Notes: generated by a model from the sequence alone, not told the origin. A DNA stretch of 12,306 nucleotides from Pseudomonadales bacterium (GCA_022360535.1 JAKSCP010000071.1:1-12306), one strand, 5' to 3'; shown: positions 1-7,829, counted from the stretch's first letter. Made by a program: numbers and translations.

Positions 1-1605
1 GACTATATCGTTGCGTTGAATCTGGCACCGACCACGCCTGACTGGATGCAATCTATCGGTGCCAAGAAAATGGCTCGTGGTCTGGATTTGCAGGGGGGTG
101 TGCACTTCTTGATGGAAGTGGATATGGATGCTGCGCTGGAGCGGCGTATGCAGGACAACTTAAGTACCGTGCGCTCAGTGTTGCGTGAGCTTCGCATTCG
201 AACGCGTGGTTTGCGAATAGCAGATGAAAGCCGATTGGAGATTGTGTTTACCAGCGCCGCCGATCGCTCACAAGCCCGTTCCGAACTTATAGACAGCTTT
301 CCTGAAATCCAGTTTCAGAATCGTGAGGTGGATGACACCTTTATTCTGGATATGAGTCTCACTGCAGACTCTGTCCTGCAACTGCAAAGAGATACCTTGC
401 AAGCAAATCGCACCACGTTGATGAATCGAGTCGATGAATTGGGTGTTGCCGAACCCACTGTGCAACAGCAGGGTGCTGACCGCATCGTTGTTGAATTGCC
501 CGGTGTGCAGGATCCAGCGCAAGCAATTCGTATCCTGCAGCGTATTGCCACTTTGCAATTTCATCTCACCGCCGAACCAGGCGCACCCCGATCCAGTTTC
601 GAGACTTATGAATACGTAACACCAGATGGTGCACAACTGGTCGACGTGAATAACGACGTCATACTGCAGGGAGATCGCATCAGTAATGCGATCTCCGCCC
701 TTGATGAATATGGACAACCTCAGGTGTCGATTACTCTGGATGCTCAGGGCGGTAATCAGATTAACCGAGTAACTCGCGATAACGTGGGTTGGTTCATGGA
801 CATCCTGTTGATCGAAACCAAGTCACGCAACACCTTGGTCATTGATGACAATGGACAGGAAGTGGAAGAGACCGAATTCTATGAAGAGAAACGTCTCATC
901 AGTCATGCGCGCATCCAAACCGCTCTGGGCCGTCAGTTTCGCATTACCGGTCTGACTCCGCGGGAAGCGAATGACACGGCACTACTGATTCGCGCTGGCT
1001 CTTTGTCTGCCCCAATGACTATTGTCGAGCAATCAGTTATTGGCCCCAGTCTGGGTGCTGAAAATCTGGAAGCTGGATTCTTTGCTGTGCAAGTGGCCGC
1101 GGTACTAGTGGTGTTGTTCATGATCGCCTATTACCGCGTGTTTGGTTTGGCTGCTAATGCCGCCTTGATCCTCAATATTCTTTTAATCTTTACCGTGATG
1201 TCGGCGATCGGAGCAACGCTGACGCTGCCGGGCATTGTGGGGATTGTATTAACGGTCGGTATGGCCGTGGATGCCAACGTGCTGATCTTTACCCGCATAA
1301 GGGAAGAACTCAGTAATGGTATGCCGCCGCAGAAAGCCATTGATGCCGGTTATAACCGCGCTTTCACAACGATTTTCGATGCCAATCTGACTACTTTCCT
1401 GGTGGCTCTGGTTCTGATGACCATTGGAACCGGTCCAGTGCGCGGATTTTCTGTGACTTTAATGATCGGTATTGTGACGTCCATGTTCACTGCCATTGTA
1501 GGAACCCGCGCGCTGATTAATATCATCTACGGTGGCAGAACAGTGGAGGAGCTCTCCATTGGTAAATACGCAAAACCAGATCCCAGTATGGCTGGTGTGT
1601 CTTAA
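1..1605 (+). CDS. secD: Protein translocase subunit SecD, 5' partial
   Basis: SecD is the larger subunit of SecDF, the inner-membrane complex that uses the proton gradient to pull exported proteins out of SecYEG on the periplasmic side. The reading frame is open from base 1 (DYIVALNLAPTTPDW...), matching E. coli SecD from about residue 98. Roughly 95 N-terminal residues, including the first membrane helix, therefore lie before the window, and 534 residues are visible. The P1 periplasmic motif GLDLQGGVHFLMEVDMDAAL is near residues 27-46. VNQLGVAEP-like and QGADRIVVELPG motifs follow. The C-terminal five-helix membrane domain starts near residue 359 and carries GMAVDANVLIFTRIREEL at 420-437. 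Asp424 in that motif corresponds to the membrane aspartate needed for proton use (D519 in E. coli). ANLTTF and GFSVTLMIG motifs follow. The TAA stop is 19 bases before secF, so the two are co-transcribed. The TTG at base 16 is internal, not a start. Confidence 0.98.
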   Translation, partial: DYIVALNLAPTTPDWMQSIGAKKMARGLDLQGGVHFLMEVDMDAALERRMQDNLSTVRSVLRELRIRTRGLRIADESRLEIVFTSAADRSQARSELIDSFPEIQFQNREVDDTFILDMSLTADSVLQLQRDTLQANRTTLMNRVDELGVAEPTVQQQGADRIVVELPGVQDPAQAIRILQRIATLQFHLTAEPGAPRSSFETYEYVTPDGAQLVDVNNDVILQGDRISNAISALDEYGQPQVSITLDAQGGNQINRVTRDNVGWFMDILLIETKSRNTLVIDDNGQEVEETEFYEEKRLISHARIQTALGRQFRITGLTPREANDTALLIRAGSLSAPMTIVEQSVIGPSLGAENLEAGFFAVQVAAVLVVLFMIAYYRVFGLAANAALILNILLIFTVMSAIGATLTLPGIVGIVLTVGMAVDANVLIFTRIREELSNGMPPQKAIDAGYNRAFTTIFDANLTTFLVALVLMTIGTGPVRGFSVTLMIGIVTSMFTAIVGTRALINIIYGGRTVEELSIGKYAKPDPSMAGVS

Positions 1606-1624
1606 GCAATAGAGAAAGTGCCAG

Positions 1625-2575
1625 ATGATTTTCAAACGAGAAATAGATTTTATGGGCAAGCGCAAGCTGGCGGCATTGATGTCAGCAGCGCTGGTTGTAG
1701 TGTCCATCGTTTCACTCGCACTTAACTCTTTGAACTTCGGTCTCGATTTCACCAGTGGTACATCGGTACGTCTGAATTTCACCGACAGTGTGGTAATTCA
1801 GGGGGTAAACGATGTGTTGGCCGACAATGGTTACGACACTGCGGTCGTGGTGCAGTTTGGTACTGATCGCGACATACGGGTACTGCTGCCAGTAGACGAA
1901 GCGACGGCTGAATCGGAACAAGCGGAACAGGCACTGGCTGTGGGTGAGTCTATCGCGCAAATGCTGGAACAGAGCATTGGTGGCGAAGTGATTCTGATCG
2001 GGTCGGATTTCGTCAGCGCAAAAGTTGGGGACGAGTTGGCGGAACAGGGTGGGCTCGGTATGTTGGTGGCGCTGGGTATTATCATGGTGTATATCGCCGT
2101 GCGCTTCCAGTTCAAGTTTTCCGTCGGTGCTGTGGTGGCGCTAGCCCATGACCTGTTAATTACCCTGGGTATATTCTCGGTATTTGGCCTGGAGTTTAAT
2201 CTCAACACCCTCGCTGCCATGTTGGCCATAATCGGCTACTCGCTCAACGACACTATTGTGGTATCCGATCGCATCCGGGAAAACTTCCGGCGTATGCGTA
2301 AAGGAACACCGACTGAGATGGTGAATACATCCCTGAACCAAACTCTCAGTCGAACCCTGATCACGTCCTTTACCACCTTGCTCGTCTTGTTCTCCATACT
2401 GTTGATCGGTGGTGAAGCGACTCAGGTTTTTGCTATTGCCCTGATCATCGGAGTGGTGATTGGTACTTACTCCTCCATCTATATAGCCTCCAACGTCATC
2501 ATCTATATGAATGTGACCCGGGAAGATCTGATGGTGCCGGTGAAGGAAGGTACTGAACTGGACGAGATTCCCTGA
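1625..2575 (+). CDS. secF: Protein translocase subunit SecF
   Basis: SecF pairs with SecD to form the proton-driven SecDF complex that assists late steps of Sec export. The 316-residue length is close to E. coli SecF (323). The order is the usual one: a short cytoplasmic N-terminus with helix 1 (about residues 15-35), the FGLDFTSGTSV motif (38-48), a small periplasmic P4 domain (about 50-140), then five helices. The hallmark IIGYSLNDTIVVSDRIRENF is at 202-221. The SRTLITS motif at 242-248 supplies a conserved arginine (R243), matching the region of E. coli R247. ATG at 1625 is preceded by a weak purine-rich AGAGAAAG and lies 19 bases after the secD stop, as expected of one transcript. The short C-terminal tail is acidic (ELDEIP). 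No obvious Rho-independent terminator follows in 2576-2747. Confidence 0.98.
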   Translation: MIFKREIDFMGKRKLAALMSAALVVVSIVSLALNSLNFGLDFTSGTSVRLNFTDSVVIQGVNDVLADNGYDTAVVVQFGTDRDIRVLLPVDEATAESEQAEQALAVGESIAQMLEQSIGGEVILIGSDFVSAKVGDELAEQGGLGMLVALGIIMVYIAVRFQFKFSVGAVVALAHDLLITLGIFSVFGLEFNLNTLAAMLAIIGYSLNDTIVVSDRIRENFRRMRKGTPTEMVNTSLNQTLSRTLITSFTTLLVLFSILLIGGEATQVFAIALIIGVVIGTYSSIYIASNVIIYMNVTREDLMVPVKEGTELDEIP

Positions 2576-2675
2576 GTGCAAGTTCTTGTGCGCTGAGCCG
2601 CCAGAAAACCACCGCTGACCACCGTAAAGCCTCTACATCTCATGGCGATAACAGTTACTAACAGACTGGCAACAC

Positions 2676-2704
2676 TTGGCGTCTTTCACTAATGCTGATA
2701 TCGT
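2676..2704 (+). promoter_or_regulatory. Possible sigma-70 promoter for the lytic transglycosylase
   Basis: A TTGGCG (2676-2681) and TATCGT (2699-2704) pair with a 17-base spacer lies in the 172-base gap after secF. It sits 44 bases before the TTG start of the next gene. TAATGC at 2690 is a competing -10 but would have a poor spacer. A small hairpin, GCCCG-TCTCT-CGGGC (2708-2722), lies between this site and the ribosome binding site. This is a match to consensus read by eye only. Its main value is that it would separate the transglycosylase from the secDF transcript. Confidence 0.33.
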
Positions 2705-2747
2705 TTAGCCCGTCTCTCGGGCATCAAGGATAAGAGGCTGAATTCCT

Positions 2748-5006
2748 TTGATTTTTCTGGCTGCTAAGCGCAACAGTGTGGCATTCGAAATGGTTCGGAT
2801 TTGGCTGCTGCTGAGCGTCGCTTGGCTATCAGCCACTGCTTTGGCGCAATCCAGCGCGGAATTTCCCCGCCCGCCGGAGTTGGAGCCTGCGGTGCAGTTC
2901 TGGACCAAGGTCTACACAGAAGTCGATACCCGCAGTGGTTTCCTCCACGATTCTCAGAACCTTTCCGTAATTTATGCACGGTTGCCCCTGGATCGCAGTC
3001 AGATAGAAAACCGCCGTACCCGCATTCGTGAAGACCTGCGGGTATTGGGCGGCGGCAAGCGCGATAACCTTACTCGCAGCCAGGCTGAAATCCTGGCGCT
3101 ATGGCCGCAAGGGGTTAGCAACGAGACCTTGCGCAACGCGGCGTCTAATGTGCGCTGGCAGTTGGGGCAGTCCGATCGTTTTCTCGGTGGCCTGCAACGT
3201 TCAGGTGCTTACCGAGCTCATATCAATCAGGTTATTCGGGAAAAGAATTTGCCGATTGAACTAGCGGTATTGCCCCACGTTGAGTCTTCGTTTAACCCCA
3301 ATGCCTATTCCTCCGCTGCCGCTGCTGGTATGTGGCAGTTTGGCCGCGCCACCGGTCGCCGCTTTATGCGTATCGATCACATCGTTGATGAGCGCATGGA
3401 TCCCTACATCGCCACCAATGCAGCGATGAGTTTGCTGGAATACAACTACTCGGTATTGGGCACCTGGCCACTGGCACTGACGGCCTACAACCATGGAGCG
3501 GGAGGTATTGCGCGCGCAGTGCGTCAAACGGGTACTACCGATATCGAAACTATCGTTGCCAATTACCGCGGACGTGCATTTGGTTTTGCTTCGCGGAATT
3601 TCTATGCGCAGTTCCTGGCGGTGTTGGATGTTGAGAACAATGCGCGACAATACTTCGGTGATGTGCGCCTCAATCCAGCGCCAAGTTTCCGCACAGTAGA
3701 AACCGATGCCTATATTGATGCCGAAGTGTTTGCCCAGTCTGTGGGTATTTCTCTGGAGAGCCTGCGTGCCGACAACCCCGCGTTGCGACCAGCAGTGTGG
3801 GAGGGTAATAAACGCATTCCCGAAGGTTTTCCAATTAAAGTGCGCGAGGGCGCAGTTGTTGACGGTGATTTATTGGCGATGGTTCCCGCCGATTATAAGT
3901 TCGCGGTGCAGACTCCCGATGTGGCTTATGTGGTCGAGCGGGGGGACAGCCTGTCGGTGATTGCCAGTCGTTTCAACACCACCGTATCGCGACTGGTTGC
4001 CTTGAATCAGCTGCAGAGCAGGCATCGCATTCAAATCGGTCAGCGTCTGCTGCTGCCTCAAGATAACAATGCCAACCAATTGGCGACGGCGACGACTGTG
4101 CCCAACGACGGGCAATATACCGTGCGTCGAGGCGATACGGTTTCCCTCATTGCGGCGCGTTACGGTGTTACCGAACAGGATTTATTGTCGGTAAATGGCA
4201 TTCAGGATCGCAATCGCATCTACCCGGGACAGCAAATCAGACTGCCGGGTTTTGAAGCTGAAGGTGAGCAGGTGGCGGTGATTGACGCCAATCTGCGACC
4301 CGCGCCACCTACGACTGTGCAGTTTGCTGATGGCGTAGTAATTGGGAGCGAATCGGTGCCGGAACCGGAACAGGAAAAACCAACCCCACCACCGGCAATC
4401 GAAGAAGCAACGACGGAACTCGCCTTGGTGGATGAGTTGCTGCCACCGGCGGCAGTGCTGCCTGACAATCAGCAGTTGGAGGCGCCCGTTACCCTGGAAG
4501 AGCAGGAAGCAGAAGCCATTGATCCAGAACTGGATGTCACCGAGAGTAATGAACAGTTGGTGGAAGCGCTGTCGGCCGATCCATCCGATTACACGGTGGC
4601 CAGTAACAACACTGTTGAGATTCAAGCATCAGAAACCCTGGGCCACTATGCTGAATGGCTTGGCATTCGTGCCTGGGATATTCGTCGCTTGAATAATATG
4701 GCTTATCGGGATCCGGTCATTATCGGTGAACGTTTGCGTCTGGACTTTTCACGCGTAAACATCGCTGAGTTTGAGCGAGCGAGACGGGAGTTTCATTCCA
4801 CTCTACAGCGGGAATTCTTTGCTAATTATCGTATTCAGGATGTAGAGACCTACAGCGTGCGTCGCGGAGACAACATCGGCGGCATTGCCAGGGAACGTTA
4901 CTCCACTCCTATCTGGCTGCTGCGCCAGTACAACCCGGAACTGGATTTCAATCGCATACAGATTGGTCAGGAAATTGTGTTCCCGTTGCTGGAACAGGTT
5001 AACTAG
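2748..5006 (+). CDS. mltD: MltD-type lytic transglycosylase with multiple LysM domains
   Basis: This is a periplasmic peptidoglycan-cleaving lytic transglycosylase (GH23), which cuts MurNAc-GlcNAc bonds with anhydro-MurNAc formation. Numbering from the TTG at 2748, a signal sequence (VRIWLLLSVAWLSATALA, 16-33) ends in ALA-Q with no lipobox cysteine, so it is predicted soluble, unlike the E. coli MltD lipoprotein. The catalytic domain spans about 155-300: catalytic Glu179 in LPHVESSFNP, then AAAAGMWQFGRATGRRF, LALTAYNHGAGG and NFYAQFLAVLDV. LysM repeats are clear at 394-437 and 457-500. An acidic, proline-rich linker (501-612) follows, then a degenerate LysM-like segment (615-666) and a C-terminal LysM (702-746). 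At 752 residues it is much longer than E. coli MltD (452). Start choice: TTG 2748 has AAGAGG ten bases upstream, while ATG 2790 gives a more typical signal peptide but a weaker ribosome site. The family call is firm; the exact mltD orthology is less so. Confidence 0.93.
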   Translation: MIFLAAKRNSVAFEMVRIWLLLSVAWLSATALAQSSAEFPRPPELEPAVQFWTKVYTEVDTRSGFLHDSQNLSVIYARLPLDRSQIENRRTRIREDLRVLGGGKRDNLTRSQAEILALWPQGVSNETLRNAASNVRWQLGQSDRFLGGLQRSGAYRAHINQVIREKNLPIELAVLPHVESSFNPNAYSSAAAAGMWQFGRATGRRFMRIDHIVDERMDPYIATNAAMSLLEYNYSVLGTWPLALTAYNHGAGGIARAVRQTGTTDIETIVANYRGRAFGFASRNFYAQFLAVLDVENNARQYFGDVRLNPAPSFRTVETDAYIDAEVFAQSVGISLESLRADNPALRPAVWEGNKRIPEGFPIKVREGAVVDGDLLAMVPADYKFAVQTPDVAYVVERGDSLSVIASRFNTTVSRLVALNQLQSRHRIQIGQRLLLPQDNNANQLATATTVPNDGQYTVRRGDTVSLIAARYGVTEQDLLSVNGIQDRNRIYPGQQIRLPGFEAEGEQVAVIDANLRPAPPTTVQFADGVVIGSESVPEPEQEKPTPPPAIEEATTELALVDELLPPAAVLPDNQQLEAPVTLEEQEAEAIDPELDVTESNEQLVEALSADPSDYTVASNNTVEIQASETLGHYAEWLGIRAWDIRRLNNMAYRDPVIIGERLRLDFSRVNIAEFERARREFHSTLQREFFANYRIQDVETYSVRRGDNIGGIARERYSTPIWLLRQYNPELDFNRIQIGQEIVFPLLEQVN

Positions 5007-6136
5007 GCCAGACGCACTCCCAGTAGTTCTTCAAATACTTTCGCATATCGCGCTGTGATTTTCGGCGTCTGGTAGTCGCTGAGATCGATGGGTTTTTGGT
5101 TTTCACCCGCCTTTTTCTGTTGTGCATAACGCTGCAACTTGTCCAGGATTCGTTGCGCCGTTTGCTCAGGTTCCTGGCTGAGTGGATACAGTGAATCCGC
5201 CGGTAAGTACTCGGGATAGGCCAGGGCATCGGGTGCCAGTGGGCGACAGCCCTGCAGGCAGGCTTCCTGTATTGCCAGCCCTTGAAAGTCATGCAGGGCG
5301 GTAGACAGCACCACATCGGCCGATCCAAGTAGCGCCAGATACTCAGATTCGTCTTCCAGATAGCCAAAAGCACCCCGTTCGACACCCGTGTCGGTAGCCA
5401 GTACCGACAACAGACTCTCTATTTCAGTAAAAGGCTCAGGTCGTTCGCGAAACTGTTGACCCACGATGTGGAATCGGAAGCGAAGTTTTGCCTGCTGACA
5501 GAGGCGGATAATCGAAAGCAGCAACCCCGGACCTTTATCGTACTCCCACCGATGGTTCCAGACGATTTCAAGAATATCCGAAGTACTGTCGGTGTCCTGC
5601 TCGGCGATCACAACAGGTAGTGGTACAGGTAAGAGCGCCGCCTGTTCTATCTTAAGGAACAGTTCGGCAGGTAGTGGCTCCGGCAAGCTCTTAGAAAGAG
5701 ACCTGACGCCTTGCCCAAAAGTATCGCGGTTGAATTTGGTATTGAATGCGATCCTGTCAGCACTGAGTGCGGCGTAAATCGGTACCAACACCGGTTCCAG
5801 GTTGCTATTGCGTTGACGACCTTCAGGATAGGCGAACTGATTCTCATGGAAGTAGAGCAGTGTCGGAATTTTGCTCAACGCAGGAATCAGTCCACGCAAA
5901 CTGGCCAGGTCCACCATAGAGGTTGCAAGTACCAGGTCGTAGCTTTGATTCAATGTGCCCGCTTCCTGGGTTGCCCATTGCATGGCGTTGCTACGTATCC
6001 GCCAGGTGAAATGCCGTGGCGGCAGACTCAGCACAGTCCAGCGCCAGGCGGGGAACAGTGCCTGCAGGCGCAGGCGCCAGATAGCGTGGCTTCTGGCATC
6101 GTAGCCAGAGAGCAGCAGAACTCTTGGTTTAGTCAT
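5003..6136 (-). CDS. tRNA-queuosine alpha-mannosyltransferase homologue (DUF3524/QTMAN-like)
   Basis: The 377-residue protein matches the human GT4-type enzyme QTMAN (GTDC1), which transfers mannose from GDP-mannose to queuosine in tRNA-Asp. Motifs shared in order are: LLLSGYDARSHAIW (7-20, compare YGGSH), LSLPPRHFTWRIRSNA (36-51, compare LPAKKWHWRARTSA), LLYFHENQFAYP (93-104), EIVWNHRWEYDKGPG (190-204), FGYLEDESEYLALLGSADVV (257-276), STALHDFQGLAIQEA (278-292) and CRPLAPDALAYPEYLP (297-312). The last pair is the nucleotide-sugar-binding half of a GT-B fold. No signal peptide or membrane helix is seen, so it is cytosolic. The long insert present in the human protein before NHRWE is largely absent. 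The ATG at 6136 has no clear Shine-Dalgarno; CCTCC precedes it on the coding strand. Its TAG stop shares CTAG with the stop of the convergent transglycosylase. Family membership is near certain. The reaction in bacteria is inferred from the eukaryotic enzyme, and a different sugar or nucleoside is possible. Confidence 0.87.
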   Translation of the reverse strand: MTKPRVLLLSGYDARSHAIWRLRLQALFPAWRWTVLSLPPRHFTWRIRSNAMQWATQEAGTLNQSYDLVLATSMVDLASLRGLIPALSKIPTLLYFHENQFAYPEGRQRNSNLEPVLVPIYAALSADRIAFNTKFNRDTFGQGVRSLSKSLPEPLPAELFLKIEQAALLPVPLPVVIAEQDTDSTSDILEIVWNHRWEYDKGPGLLLSIIRLCQQAKLRFRFHIVGQQFRERPEPFTEIESLLSVLATDTGVERGAFGYLEDESEYLALLGSADVVLSTALHDFQGLAIQEACLQGCRPLAPDALAYPEYLPADSLYPLSQEPEQTAQRILDKLQRYAQQKKAGENQKPIDLSDYQTPKITARYAKVFEELLGVRLA

Positions 6137-6182
6137 GGAGGACAGGTTTTTGCAAACAATAAACTTAGCAGGTAGTGTCTGC

Positions 6183-6209
6183 TTTCGATCAAATTATCGG
6201 CAATCGAAA
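6183..6209. promoter_or_regulatory. 7-bp inverted repeat in a divergent intergenic region
   Basis: TTTCGAT (6183-6189) and ATCGAAA (6203-6209) are exact reverse complements separated by 13 bases. They lie in the 87-base gap between the divergent mannosyltransferase and glutathione S-transferase genes, about 15 bases before the GST start codon. The position suits an operator or a 5' leader hairpin just ahead of the GST ribosome site (GGGGGA at 6211-6216). The A/T-rich spacer (CAAATTATCGGCA) favours a protein-binding site. No known regulator is recognised. Confidence 0.3.
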
Positions 6210-6223
6210 AGGGGGATTGTAGC

Positions 6224-6844
6224 TTGAGAATTAAACTGTATGGCATGCCCATGAGCAACTACTACAACATGGTCAAGACGGTTATGTTGGAGAAAGGCAT
6301 CGATTTCGAAGAGGTGCTCGTGAATCCGAACCAGGAATCCGATTACCTGGCCAAGAGTCCTATGGGCAAGGTTCCCTGCATTGAGACTGAACAGGGATTC
6401 CTGTCAGAGACTATAGTTATCTTTAACTATCTGGAAGCGGTTGGTAGCGGCCCCAATCTTTATCCCAGTGATGCGTTTCAGCGGGCGAAGGTTGAGGAAC
6501 TCATTCATCACATGGAAAAAGACATCGAATTGCCAGCCCGGCGACTCTACGGTGAAGTGTTTTTTGGCAGACCAGCTTCGGATGAGCTGAAGGCGGAAGT
6601 AAAGGCGAAACTCGAACAGGGATTTAGCGCTGTCTCCCGTCTCACCAAATATGAGCCTTATGTGGCAGGTAGCGACATTACCTATGCGGACTTCTTTTTC
6701 CGTTTCGCGGTGAATCTGGCCACCATCGTGGCCAAAAAAGCCCTGGACTGGGATGCCTTTAATGAGCTACCCAACGTGCGTGAATTGTTAGATCTGATGG
6801 ATGAGCGTGCTTCAGTGCAGCGCGCACTGGCTGATCAGGCCTAG
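6224..6844 (+). CDS. Glutathione S-transferase family protein
   Basis: A 206-residue cytosolic GST with an N-terminal thioredoxin-like domain (about 1-78) and an all-helical C-terminal domain (about 85-206). The N-terminus MRIKLYGMPMSNYYNMVKTV has Ser11 and Tyr13 near the usual catalytic site. There is no cysteine there, so it is not a typical beta class enzyme. MGKVPCIET (47-55) holds the cis-proline Pro51 that positions glutathione, and SET (61-63) matches the gamma-glutamyl-binding SES/SET motif. The C-terminal domain has the conserved N-capping box T-x-x-D (153-156) in SDITYADFFF. The start is TTG at 6224 with a strong GGGGGA seven bases upstream; no in-frame ATG nearby fits the fold better. 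The substrate cannot be told from sequence. The stop codon lies inside a perfect inverted repeat. The neighbouring genes are divergent (left) and convergent (right), so it is a single-gene unit. Confidence 0.93.
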   Translation: MRIKLYGMPMSNYYNMVKTVMLEKGIDFEEVLVNPNQESDYLAKSPMGKVPCIETEQGFLSETIVIFNYLEAVGSGPNLYPSDAFQRAKVEELIHHMEKDIELPARRLYGEVFFGRPASDELKAEVKAKLEQGFSAVSRLTKYEPYVAGSDITYADFFFRFAVNLATIVAKKALDWDAFNELPNVRELLDLMDERASVQRALADQA

Positions 6845-6856
6845 TGCCTGATCAGC
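6830..6856. terminator. Perfect 11-bp inverted repeat between convergent genes, probable bidirectional terminator hairpin
   Basis: GCTGATCAGGC (6830-6840), loop CTAGT (6841-6845), GCCTGATCAGC (6846-6856) form a perfect 11-bp stem with a 5-base loop. It includes the last GST codons and stop codon and ends 12 bases before the stop of the convergent SDR gene. Neither side is followed by a T-tract, so it is not a canonical intrinsic terminator. It may act as a bidirectional transcript end or RNA-stabilising hairpin. Each arm also contains the palindrome TGATCA. Confidence 0.5.
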
Positions 6857-6868
6857 ATTGGTAGTCCA

Positions 6869-7741
6869 CTAGCGATGGTGGGTGCGTTCCAGGATGCCTT
6901 GGTTTTCGGCCATATCCAGGATAGTGTCGATATTGGCGGCGATGTCTTCCACTGTAGCAGACGTGCCCAGATCAACGCCTGTATTCTCCCTGACATCGGC
7001 TGAGTAGTAGCGGCCACCCATGGCCTGGATGATGCGCCCGTTGGGCGCCTGATCGCTGCACAGGAAGACCACTGCGGGAGTGACCAGTTCAGGTGCCAGG
7101 CGTTCTTCGCTATCCTCGAAACCTGGCAAATCCACGGTCATTCGTGTAGCTGCAATGGGCGCGATGCAGTTGGTAAAAATATTATACTTGGCACCTTCTA
7201 AACGAAGTGTATTCATGAAGCCGACCAAGCCGAGTTTGGCTGCACCGTAATTGCTCTGGCCGAAGTTGCCAAACAAACCAGAGGTGGATGTAGTCATCAC
7301 CAGACGACCATAGTTCTGTTCAGTCATGATAGGCCAGACGCACTTGGTGACATTAAGACTGCCGGTGAGGTGAACGTCCATCACGGCATGCCAGTTTTCC
7401 AGCTCCATTTTGGCGAAGGTCTTGTCTCTTAATATCCCGGCGTTGTTGACTGCGATGTCGATTCGGCCCCAGCGCGACATGGTTTCTTCTACCATTTGTT
7501 CAACGGCGGCTAAATCGGTCACTGAGGCGCCGTTGGCCACGGCAGTGCCGCCGCCATCCACAATTTCCTGAGCTACTTGTTCCGCCGCGCTGGCTGATCC
7601 GCCGGTGCCATCCACTGAACCACCCAGGTCATTGACGACGACCTTGGCGCCACGTCGGCCCAATTCCAGGGCATGTTGTTTGCCCAGGCCACCGCCGGCC
7701 CCTGTCACTATGGCTACGCGATCTTCGAAACTGATACTCAT
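6869..7741 (-). CDS. SDR-family oxidoreductase, (3R)-hydroxyacyl-CoA dehydrogenase-like
   Basis: A 290-residue short-chain dehydrogenase/reductase. The Rossmann motif TGAGGGLG is at 13-20, followed by VVNDLGG (35-41), where Asp38 after the second strand favours NAD(H). NNAG is at 99-102. The catalytic set is Ser152, Tyr165 and Lys169 in SGLFGNFGQSNYGAAKLG. The features KVVVNDLGG, VHLTGS and GNFGQxNYxAAKLG closely resemble the dehydrogenase domain of peroxisomal multifunctional enzyme 2 (HSD17B4), which oxidises (3R)-hydroxyacyl-CoA to 3-ketoacyl-CoA. Here it is a stand-alone protein without the hydratase or SCP2 domains. Role in fatty-acid or steroid-side-chain oxidation is inferred. The ATG at 7741 has an excellent GAGGAGA four bases upstream. 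The gene is monocistronic here: divergent from the NUDIX gene and convergent with the GST gene, sharing the hairpin at 6830-6856. Confidence 0.9.
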   Translation of the reverse strand: MSISFEDRVAIVTGAGGGLGKQHALELGRRGAKVVVNDLGGSVDGTGGSASAAEQVAQEIVDGGGTAVANGASVTDLAAVEQMVEETMSRWGRIDIAVNNAGILRDKTFAKMELENWHAVMDVHLTGSLNVTKCVWPIMTEQNYGRLVMTTSTSGLFGNFGQSNYGAAKLGLVGFMNTLRLEGAKYNIFTNCIAPIAATRMTVDLPGFEDSEERLAPELVTPAVVFLCSDQAPNGRIIQAMGGRYYSADVRENTGVDLGTSATVEDIAANIDTILDMAENQGILERTHHR

Positions 7742-7829
7742 ATTGTCTCCTCTGTATTAAGCGAATCTTGCTTACCGTGTTTCGGTAGAGGGCGCATTCT
7801 ATGCTGCTGTACCTGACCCTGCAATTGAG

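Noticed and set aside
16..18. TTG at base 16 as the secD start
   Set aside because: The frame is open to base 1 and residues before it (DYIVA) align with the interior of E. coli SecD, so the true start is upstream of the window.
268..717. Minus-strand open frame of 149 codons inside secD
   Set aside because: It lies wholly within secD, which is confirmed by close homology; its translation has no domain-like pattern.
2156..2581. Minus-strand open frame of 141 codons inside secF
   Set aside because: It is rich in His, Gln and Gly with no motif, as expected from the antisense of a membrane-protein gene; secF is certain.
2708..2722. Hairpin GCCCG-TCTCT-CGGGC as a terminator of secDF
   Set aside because: The stem is only 5 bp, no T-tract follows, and it lies close to the ribosome site of the next gene rather than near the secF stop.
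5711..6175. Plus-strand open frame of 154 codons opposite the mannosyltransferase
   Set aside because: It covers the 5' half of a gene with many conserved motifs on the other strand and shows no recognisable features.
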